From Porphyrobacter sp. AAP82 (GTDB lineage Bacteria; Pseudomonadota; Alphaproteobacteria; Sphingomonadales; Sphingomonadaceae): a stretch of DNA of 64,000 nt. Positions 37,138 to 46,243 of this stretch are shown piece by piece; the first letter of the stretch is position 1; each line of letters starts with the position of its first letter. Below the pieces are notes generated by a model. That model saw only the letters and a program-made list of their open reading frames with translations. It made no database searches and was not told where the DNA came from. Where the stretch lies: assembly GCF_000331285.1 (NCBI RefSeq), contig NZ_ANFX01000037.1:1-64000 (forward strand). The letters are read 5' to 3'. The position numbers and the translations under genes are program-made.

Positions 37138-37881
37138 TCACCTTGCGGCGTCCATCAACTCGCGCATCCGTCGGATCGCGTTCTCGAGGCCGACGAACAC
37201 CGCCTCGCCGATGAGGTAATGACCGATGTTCAATTCCGCGATCTGCGGGATGGCGGCGATTGGCTGGACGTTGTCGAAGGTGAGGCCGTGGCCGGCGTGG
37301 GGCTCGATCCCGTTCTTGGCGGCCAGCGCTGCCATGTCGGAGATGCGGCGCAGCTCGCGGGTCACGCGCTCGGCATCGTTGTCGAGGAACGCGTGGGCAT
37401 ATTCGCCGGTGTGGAATTCCACCACCGGCGCGCCCAACCGCAGCGCGGCGTCCAGCTGGCGCTCGTCCGCCTCGATGAACAGCGAGACGCGGATGCCGCT
37501 CTCGCGCAGTGCCTCGCAGATCGGCACCAGCGTGTTGTGCATCCCGGCCGCATCGAGCCCGCCCTCGGTGGTGCGCTCCTCGCGCTTTTCGGGGACGATG
37601 CAGGCGGCATGCGGCTTGTGGCGCAAGGCGATGGCGAGCATTTCCGCCGTCGCCGCCATTTCGAGGTTCAGCGGCAGATTGGTCGCCGCCTGAATGCGCG
37701 CCAAGTCCTCGTCGCGGATATGGCGGCGGTCTTCGCGCAGGTGCGCGGTGATCCCGTCCCCGCCGACAGCCGCGACGATCTCGGCCGCGCGCACCGGATC
37801 GGGATGGTCGCCCCCGCGCGCGTTGCGGATGGTGGCGACATGGTCGATATTGACGCCGAGGCGGAGGTGGGAAGGGGTCAT
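37138..37881 (-). CDS. pdxJ: Pyridoxine 5'-phosphate synthase
   Basis: PdxJ condenses 3-amino-2-oxopropyl phosphate and 1-deoxyxylulose 5-phosphate to pyridoxine phosphate, in the DXP-dependent vitamin B6 route. 247 residues, a TIM barrel. LGVNIDHVATIRNARGG, HLREDRRHI, IVPEKREERTTEGG and AGHGLTFDN are family hallmarks. Its ATG overlaps the stop of the serine hydrolase gene (37878-37881). The B6 route needs pdxA elsewhere. Confidence 0.97.
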   Translation of the reverse strand: MTPSHLRLGVNIDHVATIRNARGGDHPDPVRAAEIVAAVGGDGITAHLREDRRHIRDEDLARIQAATNLPLNLEMAATAEMLAIALRHKPHAACIVPEKREERTTEGGLDAAGMHNTLVPICEALRESGIRVSLFIEADERQLDAALRLGAPVVEFHTGEYAHAFLDNDAERVTRELRRISDMAALAAKNGIEPHAGHGLTFDNVQPIAAIPQIAELNIGHYLIGEAVFVGLENAIRRMRELMDAAR

Positions 37882-38948
37882 GGGGTTCCTTGCGGGCAGG
37901 CGGCCGCGGCGAGAAGATCGTGGGCAAAGCCGCTCCCCTGCCACACTTCGCCGAAATCGAAGGGCTTGGTCTGCGAGAAGGCGACGACTGCGATCTTGCG
38001 GTCGGGCAGGATGAAGTTGCGCACCTGCACTGCGCCCACATCGCCGCGCCGCTCGACGATCTTCACCGGGCCCTCGCAGCCCTTCAGCGGCACTTCGAAT
38101 GCCCATTGGCCAAGCGCCATGGAGCCCAGCGCGGGATCGCCCCGCCACATTTCGGCCAGCGCCTCGGGGCCCAGCAGTTCCCCGCGCATCAGGGCGTTGT
38201 CGATGGTGACAATGTCGCGCAAGCCCCCATAGAGGCCCGCCGATGCGCCATAGGTCGAAAGGTCGATCCGTGGCTCGCGCTCGCCGTCGATGAACCCCCA
38301 GCGCGTCCACGCCTCGCCCGGATAGGCGCCCGGGGTGTCGAGGCCGAGCGGTGCGGCGATGTCGCGGGCGAACAGTTTGTCCCAGGCGACGCCTGTCACC
38401 GCTTGCAGGACGGCGCCCAGCACCATGTAATCGCAATTGTTGTAGGCCCAACTGCCGCCCGCCGGGCCGGTGACCGGGCCGGCACAGAAACCGGTGACGG
38501 GGTCGCGGCTGCCGGTGAAGCCGGGCTCGTGGAAGGCGGGCGTGTCAGCCGGGTTGGGCAGGCCTGCGCGGTGCTGGAGCAGGTTGCGGATCGTCGCGGT
38601 GCCCGCATTGGCCGAGCCGAAGGGGGGGAGATAGGCGGAAACCGGCTTGTCGAGATCGATCCTGCCGCGCTCCACCTGCTGCATGACCAGGATCGCGATC
38701 ATCTGTTTGGTGACCGAGGCCCAGCGCCAGGTCAGCCCGTCCGCGTCGGACCGTGCGGGCTCGGGAAGCAGGCCGGTATAGCCGTAGCGGTAGAATTCAC
38801 TGTCCTCGACGCGGGTCGAGATGGCGATGTCACCGTCGAACTTCGCCTGTTCGATCACCGCATTGACGCGTTCGGCATCGAAATCGTCGGCCATCGCCCC
38901 CTGCGGAAGCGCAAGTGCCGCGAGGGCGAGGGCGAGGGTGCGGATCAT
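37878..38948 (-). CDS. Beta-lactamase-fold serine hydrolase
   Basis: 356 residues with a signal peptide (LALALAALALPQGAMA) and so periplasmic. WASVTKQM is the SxxK motif with the nucleophile, and WAYNNCDY the YxN motif; the third motif is not obvious. This is the class C/PBP4-like serine hydrolase family, whose members are esterases, peptidases or beta-lactamases. Substrate unknown. Placed between pyrE and pdxJ, it overlaps pdxJ by 4 bp and follows pyrE by 8 bp. Confidence 0.88.
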   Translation of the reverse strand: MIRTLALALAALALPQGAMADDFDAERVNAVIEQAKFDGDIAISTRVEDSEFYRYGYTGLLPEPARSDADGLTWRWASVTKQMIAILVMQQVERGRIDLDKPVSAYLPPFGSANAGTATIRNLLQHRAGLPNPADTPAFHEPGFTGSRDPVTGFCAGPVTGPAGGSWAYNNCDYMVLGAVLQAVTGVAWDKLFARDIAAPLGLDTPGAYPGEAWTRWGFIDGEREPRIDLSTYGASAGLYGGLRDIVTIDNALMRGELLGPEALAEMWRGDPALGSMALGQWAFEVPLKGCEGPVKIVERRGDVGAVQVRNFILPDRKIAVVAFSQTKPFDFGEVWQGSGFAHDLLAAAACPQGTP

Positions 38949-38956
38949 CGGGGGCG

Positions 38957-39538
38957 CTATTCCTTGCGGCTGCCGGGCTTCGTCACCTCTAAGGCCGCCA
39001 GCGCCTCGGGGATGTCGCTTTCGTCATAGGTCGGAAAATCGATGGCGAGCAGCGGGTAGAAAGGCACGCCCAGTTGGGCCGACCCGCAGGACCGGTCGAT
39101 GATCGCGCATTCGGCGATCACCTCGCCGCCTTCGCGCGCGACCGCGGCAATGGCTTCGCGGCTGGAAAGGCCGGTGGTGACGACATCCTCGACCATCAGC
39201 ACCTTGGCGCCCGGCTCGATCGCGAAGCCGCGGCGCAGATGGAAGGTGCCCTCGGGCCGCTCGAGGAACAGCGCGTCAAGGCCCAGCGCCCGGCCGACCT
39301 CATGGCCGATGATGATCCCGCCCATCGCCGGGGAGACCACCACGTCGATGGCCGCGCGCACATCGGCAGGCAGCCCCGCGACCACCGCCTCGGCAATCCG
39401 TGCGGCGCGCGCGGGGTTCATCAGCACCCTTGCGCATTGCAGGTAATGCCCGCTGTGGCGGCCCGAAGAGAGCTTGAAATGGCCTTCGAGCAGTGCGCCC
39501 GAGGCGCGGAACTCGGCCAGAACTTGCTCTTGATTCAC
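38957..39538 (-). CDS. pyrE: Orotate phosphoribosyltransferase
   Basis: 193 residues. PyrE makes orotidine monophosphate from orotate and PRPP in UMP synthesis. VLMVEDVVTTGLSSREA is the PRPP-binding loop; SSGRHSGHYLQCARVL is at the start of the fold. GTG 39538 is chosen over any internal ATG because AAGGAG lies 7 nt upstream, a near-ideal Shine-Dalgarno. It diverges from ctaC with a 247-bp gap that must hold both promoters. Confidence 0.96.
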   Translation of the reverse strand: MNQEQVLAEFRASGALLEGHFKLSSGRHSGHYLQCARVLMNPARAARIAEAVVAGLPADVRAAIDVVVSPAMGGIIIGHEVGRALGLDALFLERPEGTFHLRRGFAIEPGAKVLMVEDVVTTGLSSREAIAAVAREGGEVIAECAIIDRSCGSAQLGVPFYPLLAIDFPTYDESDIPEALAALEVTKPGSRKE

Positions 39539-39785
39539 AGGCGAACTCCTTGGAAAGCTTACGTGTCGGCACCGACTTGCGCGCGCGGCACGGGCCCATG
39601 CATAATTTTCTCCCTAGAAGCGCTTGAGGCCCTCGGCAAGCACGGCTAAGGGCGACGATGAAGCTGGCCCGAGGGCTGGCCAAACGCTGTCTGCGGCGGG
39701 TCTCGAGGGGGCCGGACGCTGTGGGCAGTATGGGATCAGATTCGAACCACTTGGACACAGTCTCATGGGTCAGAGGGACACCCGT
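39539..39785. other. 247-bp divergent spacer between pyrE and ctaC
   Basis: It contains the pyrE ribosome-binding site on the minus strand, an AT-rich patch (TGCATAATTTTC near 39599) that could be a promoter for either side, and the second GTCTCATG-type motif (39753-39771). No promoter could be fixed with confidence and no gene was found. Confidence 0.4.
39753..39771 (+). repeat. GTCTCATG-type motif, copy 2 (ctaC leader)
   Basis: GGACACAGTCTCATGGGTC lies 15 bp upstream of the ctaC ATG, overlapping its Shine-Dalgarno region. It matches the reverse complement of 32396-32416 at 16 of 19 positions. It may regulate ctaC translation or be an interspersed repeat. Confidence 0.4.
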
Positions 39786-40808
39786 ATGAAAAATGCACTC
39801 CTGGCAGTCGTTGCTGCCGGGCTCGCGGCGCTGACGCCGCTGAGCGTCGCGGCGCAGGACGCCGCCCCCGCAGCACCGGTGGCGGCCACCCAGGCACCGG
39901 CTGCGGCTCCCGCTGACCCTGCCGCGCCCGCCGCCGCTCCGGCAGCCCCCGCAGCCGCGGAAGCGAGCACCTATACCCCGATGGCCCCGACCAAGGGCAA
40001 GGGCATGCCGACGTCCTACGAAGACGACGCGATGAAGAGCCTGACCTTCCAGGACCAGTATTCGGCCAATGGCGAATATGCGCTGTGGATGCATGACGTG
40101 ATCCTGCTGCCGGTGATCACCATCATCAGCCTGCTGGTGCTGGGCCTGCTGCTTTATGTGGTGGTGCGCTTCAACCGCCGCGCCAATCCGGTCGCTTCCA
40201 AGACCACGCACAACACCATGATCGAAGTGGTGTGGACGATCCTGCCGGTGATCATCCTGGTGATCATCGCCGTCCCCTCGATCACGCTGCTGGCGCGCCA
40301 GTACGAAACCCCGCCCGCCAACGCCGTCACCATCAAGGCGACCGGCTACCAGTGGTACTGGGGCTACACCTATCCCGACCATGGCGATTTCGAAGTTGTC
40401 TCGAACATGCTGGACGAGGCCGTCGCCGCCAAGGCGGGCGAGCCGCACCAGCTGGCGGTCGACAAGCGCATGGTGGTGCCCGCCGGCGTGCCGCTGCGCA
40501 TCCAGACCACCGCGAGCGACGTGATCCACGCCTTCGCGGTGCCCTCGCTGTGGTTCAAGATGGACGCGGTGCCGGGCCGTCTCAATGAAAAGCTGCTGAC
40601 CATCAAGGAGCCGGGCGTCTATTACGGCCAGTGTTCCGAACTGTGCGGCGCGCGTCACGGCTACATGCCGATCGTCGTCGAAGCGCTGCCGCCGGCCGAA
40701 TTCGCCGCCTGGGTGAAGGCGCAGGGCGGCACCATGCCCGGCGAGGAAGCCGCCGCGGCCCCGGCTGCCGCCGCCGCCGAGCCTGCCGCCGCCACCACCG
40801 CCGGCTGA
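39786..40808 (+). CDS. ctaC: Cytochrome c oxidase subunit II
   Basis: 340 residues. A signal peptide ends near VAAQDA, then an Ala/Pro-rich linker (about 25-58) and two membrane helices. The CuA site that takes electrons from cytochrome c is intact: His248 and Cys283-x-Glu285-x-Cys287-x3-His291-x2-Met294 (CSELCGARHGYM). An Ala-rich tail follows. ATG 39786 (GAGGG 9 nt upstream) is preferred to ATG 39765. First gene of the aa3-type oxidase operon. Confidence 0.97.
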   Translation: MKNALLAVVAAGLAALTPLSVAAQDAAPAAPVAATQAPAAAPADPAAPAAAPAAPAAAEASTYTPMAPTKGKGMPTSYEDDAMKSLTFQDQYSANGEYALWMHDVILLPVITIISLLVLGLLLYVVVRFNRRANPVASKTTHNTMIEVVWTILPVIILVIIAVPSITLLARQYETPPANAVTIKATGYQWYWGYTYPDHGDFEVVSNMLDEAVAAKAGEPHQLAVDKRMVVPAGVPLRIQTTASDVIHAFAVPSLWFKMDAVPGRLNEKLLTIKEPGVYYGQCSELCGARHGYMPIVVEALPPAEFAAWVKAQGGTMPGEEAAAAPAAAAAEPAAATTAG

Positions 40809-40843
40809 ACCCACCAGATTTGACCTGAGAAGAGTAGCTGATC

Positions 40844-42556
40844 ATGGCAACCACCGCTGAAGGCTTCGACATCCACCACGATCACGGGCATGGCGCCCAC
40901 GATCACGCGGACCACAAGCCGGGCTTCTTCGCCCGCTGGTTCATGTCGACCAACCACAAGGACATCGGCACGATGTATCTGATCTTCGCGATCATCGCGG
41001 GGATCGTCGGGGGTGCCATCTCGGGCATCATGCGGGTCGAGTTGCAGGAGCCGGGCATCCAGTACCTGCAATGGTGGGCCCAGTTCATGGGCGGCGGCAA
41101 TGATCTGAACACCGCGCTGCACATGTGGAACGTGTTCATCACCGCGCATGGCCTGATCATGGTGTTCTTCATGGTCATGCCGGCGATGATCGGCGGCTTC
41201 GGCAACTGGTTCGTGCCGCTGATGATCGGCGCGCCGGACATGGCCTTCCCGCGCATGAACAACGTCAGCTTCTGGCTGACCGTCGCGGGCTTCTTCAGCC
41301 TCCTGTTCTCGCTGTTCGTTCCGGGCGGCACCGGCCCCGGCGCGGGCACCGGCTGGACGGTCTATGCGCCGCTTTCGACCAGCGGTTCGGTGGGCCCCGC
41401 CGTCGATTTCGCGATCTTCTCGCTGCACCTTGCGGGCGCGGGCTCGATCCTGGGGGCGACCAACTTCATCACCACCATCTTCAACATGCGTGCGCCGGGC
41501 ATGACCCTGCACAAGATGCCGCTGTTCGTGTGGTCGGTGCTGGTCACCGCCTTCCTGCTGCTGCTGGCGCTGCCGGTGCTCGCCGCGGCGATCACCATGC
41601 TGCTGACCGATCGCAACTTCGGCACGACCTTCTTCAACCCGGCCGGCGGCGGCGATCCGGTGCTCTACCAGCACCTGTTCTGGTTCTTCGGCCACCCGGA
41701 AGTCTACATCATGATCCTGCCGGGCTTCGGCATGATCTCCCAGATCGTCGCCACCTTCTCGAAGAAGCCGGTGTTCGGCTACCTCGGCATGGCCTACGCC
41801 ATGGTCGCGATCGGCGTGGTCGGCTTCATCGTCTGGGCGCACCACATGTACACCGTGGGCCTCGACGTGAACACGAAGATGTACTTCACCGCCGCCACCA
41901 TGGTGATCGCGGTGCCGACCGGCGTGAAGATCTTCAGCTGGATCGCGACGATGTGGGGCGGCAGCCTCAGCTTCAAGTCGCCGATGGTCTGGTCGCTGGG
42001 CTTCATCTTCCTGTTCACCGTGGGCGGCGTGACCGGCGTGGTGCTCGCCAATGGCGGGATCGACGACAACCTGCACGACACCTACTATGTCGTCGCGCAC
42101 TTCCACTACGTGCTGTCGATGGGTGCGGTGTTCTCGATGTTCGCCGGCTTTTACTACTGGTTCCCGAAGATGAGCGGGCGGATGCATTCCGAGCTCCTCA
42201 GCCACATCCACTTCTGGACCTTCTTCGTCGGCGTGAACGTGATCTTCTTCCCGCAGCACTTCCTGGGGATGCAGGGCATGCCGCGCCGCTATCCGGATTA
42301 CGCCGAAGCCTACCACTTCTGGCACCAGATCAGCTCCTACGGCTATTACATCATGGCCGGCTCGATGCTGTTCTTCTTCGTCAACATCCTCTACGCGCTG
42401 ATGGCCGGCAAGAAGGCCGAGGCGAACCCGTGGGGCGAAGGCGCGACGACGCTCGAATGGACCCTGCCGAGCCCGCCGCCCTACCACCAGTTCGAAACGC
42501 TCCCCGTCATCACGGATGCGCACGACTACCACGATCACCGTCCCGCCACCGCCTGA
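40844..42556 (+). CDS. ctaD: Cytochrome c oxidase subunit I
   Basis: 570 residues, 12 helices. Contains the low-spin heme a and heme a3/CuB centres and reduces oxygen to water while pumping protons. Ligand contexts are visible: [48 protein letters not shown] and [12 protein letters not shown]. The GHPEVY motif with Tyr and CuB His marks a type A aa3 oxidase. It lies 35 bp after ctaC and has a perfect 9-bp hairpin in the gap to ctaB. Confidence 0.98.
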   Translation: MATTAEGFDIHHDHGHGAHDHADHKPGFFARWFMSTNHKDIGTMYLIFAIIAGIVGGAISGIMRVELQEPGIQYLQWWAQFMGGGNDLNTALHMWNVFITAHGLIMVFFMVMPAMIGGFGNWFVPLMIGAPDMAFPRMNNVSFWLTVAGFFSLLFSLFVPGGTGPGAGTGWTVYAPLSTSGSVGPAVDFAIFSLHLAGAGSILGATNFITTIFNMRAPGMTLHKMPLFVWSVLVTAFLLLLALPVLAAAITMLLTDRNFGTTFFNPAGGGDPVLYQHLFWFFGHPEVYIMILPGFGMISQIVATFSKKPVFGYLGMAYAMVAIGVVGFIVWAHHMYTVGLDVNTKMYFTAATMVIAVPTGVKIFSWIATMWGGSLSFKSPMVWSLGFIFLFTVGGVTGVVLANGGIDDNLHDTYYVVAHFHYVLSMGAVFSMFAGFYYWFPKMSGRMHSELLSHIHFWTFFVGVNVIFFPQHFLGMQGMPRRYPDYAEAYHFWHQISSYGYYIMAGSMLFFFVNILYALMAGKKAEANPWGEGATTLEWTLPSPPPYHQFETLPVITDAHDYHDHRPATA

Positions 42557-42604
42557 GGGGCGCGGGTCTGATCGGCTCCCTCGCCGGAGCGCAATGAACG
42601 AGGG

Positions 42605-42629
42605 GGAGCGCGGTCCGAGGCCGCGCTCC
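42605..42629. promoter_or_regulatory. Perfect hairpin between ctaD and ctaB
   Basis: GGAGCGCGG (42605-42613) and CCGCGCTCC (42621-42629) form a 9-bp stem with loop TCCGAGG, followed by TTCG. There is no T-run, so a strong terminator is unlikely. It may be a processing or stabilising element, giving more ctaC-ctaD message than downstream assembly-gene message. Confidence 0.45.
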
Positions 42630-42653
42630 TTCGCAATGGAACCGCTAGGAACA

Positions 42654-43580
42654 ATGGCAAGCACCGCGCCTTCGACCACCGCCATGATGCCCGCCGAGTG
42701 GCGCGATTTCCTCGCGCTCACCAAGCCGCGGGTGATGACGCTGGTGATCTTCACCGCGATCTGCGGCGTGCTGGCGGCGCCCGGGACCATCCACCCCGTG
42801 ATCGCCTTCACCGCGATCCTTGCCATCGCGATGGGCGCTGGCGGGTCGGCGGTGCTCAACATGTGGTGGGAAGCCGACATCGACGCCGGCATGAAGCGCA
42901 CCATGAACCGTCCGCTCCCCGGTGGCCGGATGCGGCGCGAGGATGCCCGCGATTTCGGGATCTTCCTGTCGGCGGTCTCGGTGGTGCTGATGGGGCTTGG
43001 TGTCGGCTGGCTCGCCGCCGCGCTGCTGCTGGGCGCGATCATCTATTACGCCGTCATCTACACCATGTGGCTCAAGCCGCGCACCCCGCAGAACATCGTC
43101 ATCGGCGGCGGCGCGGGCGCCTTTCCGCCGCTGATCGGCTGGGTGGCGGTGACGGGCGATATCACCGCGATGCCGCTGCTGCTGTTCGCGATCATCTTCT
43201 TCTGGACGCCCCCGCATTTCTGGGCGCTCGCGCTGTTCGTGCAATCGGACTACGCCAAGGTCGGCATCCCGATGCTGCCCGTGGTCGCGGGCGAGCGCGC
43301 GACGCGCCGCCAGATCATGCTCTACACGCTGCTGCTCGCCCCCATCGCCATCGCGCCGTGGGCCATCGGGGCCACGAGCTGGATCTACGGTTCGGTCGCG
43401 GTGGTGCTCTCGGCGCTGTTCGTGATCCTCGCCCTGCCGGTTTTCACCCGCATGCGCGCCGAAGTGGACGCGATGACGCCCGAGAAGACGCTGTTCAAGT
43501 TCTCGATCGTCTATCTCTTCGTGCTGTTCGCCGCGCTGGTGGCCGACCGGCTCGCGGCCTATCAGGGGGTCATCGCATGA
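42654..43580 (+). CDS. ctaB: Protoheme IX farnesyltransferase (heme O synthase)
   Basis: 308 residues, about nine helices of the UbiA prenyltransferase family. It adds a farnesyl group to heme b to form heme o, precursor of the heme a used by CtaD. Signatures: [34 protein letters not shown] (Asp-rich metal site) and [17 protein letters not shown] 42654 ([16 protein letters not shown]) is used; ATG 42636 is also in frame. It overlaps the next small gene by ATGA. Confidence 0.95.
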   Translation: MASTAPSTTAMMPAEWRDFLALTKPRVMTLVIFTAICGVLAAPGTIHPVIAFTAILAIAMGAGGSAVLNMWWEADIDAGMKRTMNRPLPGGRMRREDARDFGIFLSAVSVVLMGLGVGWLAAALLLGAIIYYAVIYTMWLKPRTPQNIVIGGGAGAFPPLIGWVAVTGDITAMPLLLFAIIFFWTPPHFWALALFVQSDYAKVGIPMLPVVAGERATRRQIMLYTLLLAPIAIAPWAIGATSWIYGSVAVVLSALFVILALPVFTRMRAEVDAMTPEKTLFKFSIVYLFVLFAALVADRLAAYQGVIA

Positions 43581-43708
43581 CCCCGGACGAGGAACGCGAA
43601 TTCCTCCGCCGCCGCAAGGCCCGCAATCTGGTGGTTGCGGGCACGCTGATCTTCTTCGTCGTGCTGTTCTACGCGATCACCATCGTGCGCATCGGAGGCC
43701 AGCACTGA
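43577..43708 (+). CDS. Small single-helix protein, probably CoxF-like
   Basis: 43 residues: a charged start ([17 protein letters not shown]) then one helix ([20 protein letters not shown]). Start overlaps ctaB (ATGA) and stop overlaps ctaG (TGATG), so it is translated within the operon. Small proteins of this form between ctaB and ctaG in alphaproteobacteria are annotated as cytochrome c oxidase assembly or CoxF-like; a direct role is not established here. Confidence 0.72.
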   Translation: MTPDEEREFLRRRKARNLVVAGTLIFFVVLFYAITIVRIGGQH

Positions 43709-44307
43709 TGGCATCGGCCGCGCCCCTTTCGCCTGATACCGCGCGCAGCAACCTGCGCACGGGTGCGATGGCGTTGGCCGGCGCGCTGGCGATGCTGGGG
43801 CTGGGCTATGCCTCGGTCCCGCTCTACCGCCTGTTCTGCCAGGTCACCGGCTTCGGCGGCACGACCATGATCGCCTCCGACAGCAAGGCGGCAGCGGCAG
43901 CCGCGGCGGCAACGGGCCAGACGATCTCGATCCGCTTCGATGCGACCACCGCGATGGGCATGCCGTGGACCTTCACGCCCGCGCAGGCCACCGACACCGT
44001 CACCATCGGCGAGCGCGATATCGCGACCTATGTGGCACGCAACAATTCCGAACACACCATCACCGGGGTTGCCACCTTCAACGTCACCCCCGAACAGGCC
44101 GGCAAGTATTTCAACAAGGTCCAGTGCTTCTGCTTCACCGAGCAGACCCTCGCCCCCGGGCAGGAAGTGACCATGCCGGTGCTCTATTTCGTCGATCCGG
44201 CGATGCTCGAGGACCCCAACATGAAGGGTGTCGAGCAGATCACGCTGAGCTATACTTTCCACCGCGCCGAGGCGCCGCAGGACGCGGCTCCCCGGAGCAC
44301 CGATTGA
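43708..44307 (+). CDS. ctaG: Cytochrome c oxidase assembly protein CtaG/Cox11
   Basis: 199 residues. Cox11 delivers copper to CuB of subunit I. A membrane anchor (ALAGALAMLGLGYASVPLYR) precedes a periplasmic Ig-like domain with the copper-binding FNKVQCFCFTEQTL. Another Cys at LFCQVTG is conserved in the family. Start overlaps the previous stop as TGATG. An Ala-rich insert (SKAAAAAAAATGQ) lies near residue 55. Confidence 0.95.
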   Translation: MASAAPLSPDTARSNLRTGAMALAGALAMLGLGYASVPLYRLFCQVTGFGGTTMIASDSKAAAAAAAATGQTISIRFDATTAMGMPWTFTPAQATDTVTIGERDIATYVARNNSEHTITGVATFNVTPEQAGKYFNKVQCFCFTEQTLAPGQEVTMPVLYFVDPAMLEDPNMKGVEQITLSYTFHRAEAPQDAAPRSTD

Positions 44308-44336
44308 TCCGCTAACCCAGGGACGGGAACATCCAC

Positions 44337-45206
44337 ATGGCTGGCAAGGCAAACCACGATTACCACATTCTCGAACCCGATATCTGGCCGCTGGTCGGCT
44401 CGATCGCGGCGCTGACCTTCACCAGCGGCATGGTGCTGAGCTTCCATCCCGACGTGTTCGGGCAGAGCGGCCAGATCGTTCTCGGCCTCGGCCTTGCCGG
44501 GCTGATCGCGACCTTCTTCATGTGGTTCCGCAACATCGTGATCGAAGCCCAGCGCGGCGATCACACCCCGGTGGTGCAGCTGCACCTGCGCTACGGGATG
44601 ATCCTGTTCATCGCGTCCGAAGTGATGTTCTTCGTCGGCTGGTTCTGGAGCTTCTTCGATTTCGCGCTGTTCCCGACCGCGCTCGAATATGACCACGCCA
44701 CCGGCGCGACCACCAGCCTGTTCGGCACCGAGGGCGCCGTGGCGGCCTTCATCCCCGAAGGCATGGAGGTGCTCGATCCCTTCGCGCTGCCGCTGCTCAA
44801 CACGCTGATCCTGCTGTGTTCGGGGACCACGGTGACCTGGGCGCACCACGCGCTGATCCACGGTGACCGCGAGGGCCTCAAGCAGGGCCTGTGGGCGACC
44901 GTGGCGCTGGGCGTGCTGTTCAGCGCGATCCAGGCCTACGAATATTCCGCCGCGCCCTTCGGCTTCGGCGGGAACACCTATTCGAGCGCCTTCTACATGG
45001 CGACCGGCTTCCACGGTTTCCACGTGCTGATCGGGACGATCTTCCTCGCCGTGTGCCTCTACCGCGCGTACCTCGGCCACTTCACCCCGCGCCAGCACTT
45101 CGGCTTCGAGGCGGCGGCGTGGTACTGGCACTTCGTCGACGTGGTGTGGCTGTTCCTGTTCGTCGCCATCTACGTCTGGGGCGGCTGGGGCGCCGAATAC
45201 CACTGA
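44337..45206 (+). CDS. ctaE: Cytochrome c oxidase subunit III
   Basis: 289 residues, seven helices. Subunit III stabilises proton pumping and may admit oxygen. YGMILFIASEVMFFVGWFW and WYWHFVDVVWLFLFVAIY are the conserved segments, and FHGFHVLIG also matches. It ends inside the next start codon (TGATG at 45204-45208). Completes the ctaC-ctaD-ctaB-ctaG-ctaE set. Confidence 0.97.
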   Translation: MAGKANHDYHILEPDIWPLVGSIAALTFTSGMVLSFHPDVFGQSGQIVLGLGLAGLIATFFMWFRNIVIEAQRGDHTPVVQLHLRYGMILFIASEVMFFVGWFWSFFDFALFPTALEYDHATGATTSLFGTEGAVAAFIPEGMEVLDPFALPLLNTLILLCSGTTVTWAHHALIHGDREGLKQGLWATVALGVLFSAIQAYEYSAAPFGFGGNTYSSAFYMATGFHGFHVLIGTIFLAVCLYRAYLGHFTPRQHFGFEAAAWYWHFVDVVWLFLFVAIYVWGGWGAEYH

Positions 45207-45580
45207 TGAGTGCGGGGCCTTCCGGTCCTGAGCAAAACAAGGGGCAGCCGGGGTTGGTCTCGGCTGCCCTTTCCGGTTTGTGCCCCCGCTGCGGGGCGCA
45301 CACGCTGTTCGGGGGGGCCGCGCAGTTGGCGGAGGAATGCTCGGCCTGCGGCCTCAACATCCTCAGCCTTGAGCGCGGTGGGCGGTTCGTGGGCGTGGTG
45401 ACGATGCTGCTGGCGCTGGTGCTGATCCTCGCTGCGCTGGGCGTGGACGAATGGCTGCGCCCGCCGCTGTGGGCGACCTTCCTGTTCTGGGGGCCGGTGA
45501 CGGTGGCGAGCGTCGTCTTCGCCTTGCGGTTCTGGAAGACCATGTGGGTCTATCACCAATACGAAGAGAGCCAGCCGTGA
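45206..45580 (+). CDS. DUF983 family protein
   Basis: 124 residues. A zinc-ribbon-like segment (LCPRCGAHTLF ... CSACGLNIL) precedes two membrane helices. DUF983 proteins are regularly found between ctaE and surf1 in alphaproteobacteria, suggesting a part in oxidase biogenesis, though no activity is known. Start and stop both overlap neighbours (TGATG and GTGA). Confidence 0.9.
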   Translation: MSAGPSGPEQNKGQPGLVSAALSGLCPRCGAHTLFGGAAQLAEECSACGLNILSLERGGRFVGVVTMLLALVLILAALGVDEWLRPPLWATFLFWGPVTVASVVFALRFWKTMWVYHQYEESQP

Positions 45581-46179
45581 CCCGCCGCATTCCGATCTTC
45601 TCGACCATTGTGGTGATCGCTGCGGCGATGACGATGGTGGGGCTCGGCATCTGGCAGCTCCAGCGCAAGGCCGAGAAGGAAGCGCTGATCGTGCGCTATG
45701 AGGCCGCGGTCAGCAACCCCCAGCCGGTCACCTATCCCGTCGCATCGCAGACGGCGGTCGACGCGGCGCTCTATCGCCGCAGCACCATCGAGTGCGCCTT
45801 CACCAGCGGAGACTGGCGGTCGATCTCGGGTCGCAACGCCAGCGGGCAGAGCGGCTTCGTCCACATCGTGCTGTGCGGGATCGACAAAGGGCCGCCGCAA
45901 CGCGATCGCACCGCCTATGTGCAGGTCGGATGGTCGCGCGACCCCGCCGCGCCCAAGTGGGATGGCGGGCCGGTCAGCGGGTGGATCGTGCCCAATTCGG
46001 AAGGCTTCGCACGGCTTGTCGCCGACCCGCCGCTCGCGGGTCTTGAACCCAACGCCCCCCCCGATCCCGGCGACCTCCCCAACAACCACTTGGCCTATGC
46101 CGTCCAATGGTTCTTCTTCGCGCTGACCGCGCTGGTCATCTACGTGCTGGCATTGCGGCGGCGAGGGCGCATTTCTTGA
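45577..46179 (+). CDS. surf1: SURF1 family protein
   Basis: 200 residues. SURF1 proteins help insert heme a into oxidase subunit I. An N-terminal helix (STIVVIAAAMTMVGLGIWQL) and a C-terminal helix (HLAYAVQWFFFALTALVIYV) enclose a periplasmic loop; GIWQLQRKAEKEALI and NNHLAYAVQWF match the family. GTG 45577 overlaps the DUF983 stop. The family is short here but both helices are complete. Confidence 0.9.
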   Translation: MTRRIPIFSTIVVIAAAMTMVGLGIWQLQRKAEKEALIVRYEAAVSNPQPVTYPVASQTAVDAALYRRSTIECAFTSGDWRSISGRNASGQSGFVHIVLCGIDKGPPQRDRTAYVQVGWSRDPAAPKWDGGPVSGWIVPNSEGFARLVADPPLAGLEPNAPPDPGDLPNNHLAYAVQWFFFALTALVIYVLALRRRGRIS

Positions 46180-46243
46180 TGGCCGCGATTTCCGAGTCAG
46201 GAATGTTCCATTTCCCTTGAAATCGCTCTAGGCGCCTTCGCAT

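Noticed and set aside
39731..39756. tRNA T-arm-like GATTCGAACCAC near ctaC
   Set aside because: No acceptor stem, anticodon arm or CCA end can be built around it on either strand.
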